Assembly: GCA_046590205.1 (NCBI GenBank)
Contig: JBKJTT010000079.1
Coordinates: 1 to 64,000, forward strand
From: DATDEW01 sp046590205
GTDB lineage: Bacteria > Bacteroidota > Ignavibacteria > Palsa-1295
DNA length: 64,000 bases
Reading direction: 5' to 3'
The position numbers were made by a program, and so were the translations under genes. Below are positions 61,594 through 64,000 of this stretch, one piece after another. Below the pieces are notes generated by a model, which saw nothing but the letters and a program-made list of their open reading frames with translations, made no database searches and was not told the origin of the DNA. How positions within the stretch are numbered: position 1 is the first letter of the stretch; each line of letters begins with the position of its first letter.

Positions 61594-64000
61594 ATGAAAT
61601 ACAAGACTATATCTTTCTTTTTCACATTCGTTGCGTTAGTGATCTCCTTCACTACTGCCTTTGGACAAGCAAAATCAGTTAACACAAAAGTAACGGGGAC
61701 AGTCATTGATTCCAAAACAGCAGAAAAGCTTGTAGGGGTTACAGTCGCACTTGAAGGTACAAAAAAGGGTGCAAAGACAAATGTGAACGGGCAGTTCTCC
61801 GTCATGGTTGAACCCGGGTCATATACCTTGAAGGTTTCGTATCTTGGGTACAACACAAAACTCATTCCAAATACAGAGTTTCCAATAGGTGAAACCACTA
61901 AGTTAGATATTACACTTGAAACCTCTGCTGTTCAAGGTAAAGAGGTTGTCGTGACTTCGAAGATGGAATCAGAGACCCAGACGGCACAACTTCTGGCACG
62001 AAAAAAAGCATCGACGATGAACGATGTGCTTGGTGCTGATCAAATAAAGAAGTCACCTGATGCGAACTCTGCCGATGCTATTAAACGCATATCCGGGGTA
62101 ACAGTTGTGGATAATAAGTATGTTCAGATCCGTGGCACAAGCGAGCGATATAACAATGCTCTGCTTAATGGAACGTCTCTTTCAAGCTCTGAACCAGATA
62201 AGAAATCATTTTCATTCGATCTTTTACCAAGTAATTTTATTGACAACACTATCGTATCTAAGACCTTCACGCCTGACCTGCCAGCAAACTTCTCTGGTGG
62301 ACTTGTCCAGGTCAACACAGTAAATTTCCCGGATAAGTTCAGTTCACGATTATCTATTGGTACTGGATATATAAGTTCGACAACTGGCAGCAATTTCTCG
62401 ACCTATGAGACTGGCGGCACTGATTGGCTTACTCTTGAAGACGGCACACGCGCGATCCCATCTGGCTTTCCGACAACGAATATCCGTGGTGACCAAACCA
62501 TTACCAATGCCCAGTTAGGTGAATATGTAAAACTCTTTAATAACACGTGGCCGACACGCAAAACGACTGGTGGAGTGAGTACAAACTTTGCATTCTCAAT
62601 TGGGGATGCTTTTGAGGTAGGTGATGAAAATGAGTTTGGATATATTGGTTCATTGAGCTATCGCACCAGTTTTGAACATGCAGAAATAGCCCGTAATTCA
62701 TATAACCCCGATAACACTCCATTGTATGAACGTGAGGGTAGTCGTGATACCCGTTCAGCAACTCTGGGTGGTATGTTTAATCTTACCTACAAACTTTCGC
62801 CGACGAATCTCGTTAGCTTTAAGAATCTCTATAACCGTTACATGGATGACCAAGTCCTTGAACTCAATGGTGCAGATTATAACTCATACTTTGCTGATAA
62901 ATACACAATGTATAAATATACCGAACGGTCGCTCTATTCCGGGCAGCTTGTTGGTGAACATCAGCTTGAAAGTATAGGAAAAACTCGCGTTGATTGGCGT
63001 CTCTCGCTTTCAAATAGTAAACGCAACGAGCCCGATCTTCGCCGCTTTGTCTATGTCCGTAATCTTGACGAGCCTACGCAGCAGTACTTCATGAATATTT
63101 CTGGAGCTCCAAACCCAACCTACGGAGGAAGGTTCTTCAGCGAACTTAATGAAAATAGTTATGAAGGCGGTATAGATTTTTCCATTCCCCTTGAATCAAC
63201 AAAGTTCAAGGTCGGCAGTTTACTCAACAACCGTAATCGTGAATTCAGTGCACGAGTGCTTGCAATGACGATCGCTAACCCCTCCAATCAGGCATTGACT
63301 CTCCAAGGACCTGACTCTATCTTCCGGCAAGAAAATATAGGAGTTCATGGATTTTTAATGGGCGAGTTAACCGACGCGAACGACCGCTACGATGCGAGTG
63401 AGAACGTTGGCGCTGCTTATGCAATGGCTGATGTTCCCGTAGGTCCTCTTCGCATTATTGGTGGCGCAAGGTTTGAGCGTACACTTACACGACTGAACTC
63501 GGCGTATATTGGCGGAGGTAAAGTGAACTATGTGCGCGAATACAATGACGTGCTTCCTTCATTGAGTTTGATCTTTGCACTTAATGATCAGATGAATCTT
63601 CGTGCGGCTGCATCACAGACCGTCTCGCGCCCGGAGTTTCGTGAAATAGCACCGTTCTCTTTCTATGACTTTGATATTAGCTCGCTTGTTCAGGGTGATA
63701 CGAGTATTGAACGTTCACTGGTTCGCAATCTTGATTTCCGATATGAGTGGTTTCCCACTGCGGGAGAGCTTATCTCTGTGAGCTTGTTCCACAAGCAGTT
63801 CGGATTGAACGGATTTATGGGGTTCGGAGATAGTGCTGACTTTGAGGGTGGTGCTATCGAATCAACAGTTACAGGCTCCAACAGTATCAGAAGTTGGGCA
63901 AACTCATCGAAGCCTGCAATCAATTATGGTCTTGAATTTGAGGTACGTAAGAATCTCGGCTTCATTATTAACGATCTGAATGTATTCCTTTTTACATTCA
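61594..64000 (+). CDS. TonB-dependent receptor (3' end beyond the window)
   Basis: An open frame of at least 802 codons runs to the window end. Signal peptide (ISFFFTFVALVISFTTAFGQ), a carboxypeptidase-regulatory-like domain (VTGTVIDSKTAEKLVGVTVA, LKVSYLGYNT), a plug domain (VVVTSKMESETQ, DAIKRISGVTVVDNKYVQIR, NNALLNG) and barrel strands (LRAAASQTVSRPEFREIAPF, the TonB-dependent barrel signature). It imports a large nutrient or siderophore using TonB energy; no SusD partner is visible before the edge. In-frame ATGs at 61561, 61573 and 61582 would extend the N-terminus; 61594 gives the most usual signal peptide. Confidence 0.88.
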   Translation, partial: MKYKTISFFFTFVALVISFTTAFGQAKSVNTKVTGTVIDSKTAEKLVGVTVALEGTKKGAKTNVNGQFSVMVEPGSYTLKVSYLGYNTKLIPNTEFPIGETTKLDITLETSAVQGKEVVVTSKMESETQTAQLLARKKASTMNDVLGADQIKKSPDANSADAIKRISGVTVVDNKYVQIRGTSERYNNALLNGTSLSSSEPDKKSFSFDLLPSNFIDNTIVSKTFTPDLPANFSGGLVQVNTVNFPDKFSSRLSIGTGYISSTTGSNFSTYETGGTDWLTLEDGTRAIPSGFPTTNIRGDQTITNAQLGEYVKLFNNTWPTRKTTGGVSTNFAFSIGDAFEVGDENEFGYIGSLSYRTSFEHAEIARNSYNPDNTPLYEREGSRDTRSATLGGMFNLTYKLSPTNLVSFKNLYNRYMDDQVLELNGADYNSYFADKYTMYKYTERSLYSGQLVGEHQLESIGKTRVDWRLSLSNSKRNEPDLRRFVYVRNLDEPTQQYFMNISGAPNPTYGGRFFSELNENSYEGGIDFSIPLESTKFKVGSLLNNRNREFSARVLAMTIANPSNQALTLQGPDSIFRQENIGVHGFLMGELTDANDRYDASENVGAAYAMADVPVGPLRIIGGARFERTLTRLNSAYIGGGKVNYVREYNDVLPSLSLIFALNDQMNLRAAASQTVSRPEFREIAPFSFYDFDISSLVQGDTSIERSLVRNLDFRYEWFPTAGELISVSLFHKQFGLNGFMGFGDSADFEGGAIESTVTGSNSIRSWANSSKPAINYGLEFEVRKNLGFIINDLNVFLFTF

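Overview
The window looks like a chromosomal segment of a Gram-negative bacterium of the FCB group: Bacteroidota, or a sister lineage such as Ignavibacteria or Kapabacteria. The grounds are five secreted proteins ending in type IX secretion (T9SS) type A sorting domains, choice-of-anchor-D and BNR/YCF48 repeat proteins, a protein with the domain order of the T9SS component PorE, several TAnnTTTG -7-like boxes upstream of genes, and almost no visible Shine-Dalgarno sequences. I cannot assign a species. Most of the window is housekeeping DNA with cell-surface genes between; AT-rich DNA at 3.9-4.5 kb and 5.2-7.0 kb stands out as acquired.

Layout. 0-1.2 kb: end of a RelA/SpoT gene, ruvX, and a ParE-type toxin-antitoxin pair. 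1.2-3.4 kb: an outer-membrane protein and a T9SS cargo protein built of three 112-residue repeats. 3.5-7.0 kb: accessory island with a DNA methyltransferase fused to a Mrr-like nuclease domain, a TVGYGD potassium-channel-like protein and an AbiU2/HEPN-like protein, ending at a decayed tRNA-Thr(CGT). 6.9-7.8 kb: non-coding DNA full of hairpins and a dispersed 300-base repeat. 7.8-18.3 kb: T9SS cargo, an arginase/formiminoglutamase-family enzyme, a MacA/MacB-like exporter pair without its ATPase, a YCF48 cargo protein, NAD kinase, CdsA and a CPBP protease.

18.4-24.5 kb: polysaccharide export cluster (SLBB export protein, glycosyltransferase, flippase, Omp85-like barrel). 24.5-29.3 kb: tadA, tRNA with CAT anticodon (probably Ile2), esterase, mtaB, GT39-like membrane protein and xth. 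29.5-32.7 kb: a large TPR protein and an OmpA-family protein. 32.8-33.3 kb: tRNA-Glu and a second copy of the dispersed repeat. 33.3-40.7 kb: a tightly packed minus-strand run yqeY-cvpA-mutS2-accC-ymdB-folD, preceded by a short-chain dehydrogenase. 40.8-46.4 kb: plus-strand run argS-corC-PorE-like-nadD. 46.4-53.4 kb: carboxyltransferase beta subunit, sortilin-like T9SS cargo, a small unknown protein and uvrB. 53.8-64 kb: 2-oxoacid dehydrogenase E2, a DUF4397-like lipoprotein, a 1290-residue T9SS cargo with an internal tandem duplication, and the start of a TonB-dependent receptor cut off by the window end.

The best candidate for an undescribed system is the channel plus AbiU2/HEPN gene pair at 5260-6908 next to the methyltransferase-nuclease fusion. 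It resembles a membrane-effector plus RNase-type defence module, but that function is inferred from domain type and context only.
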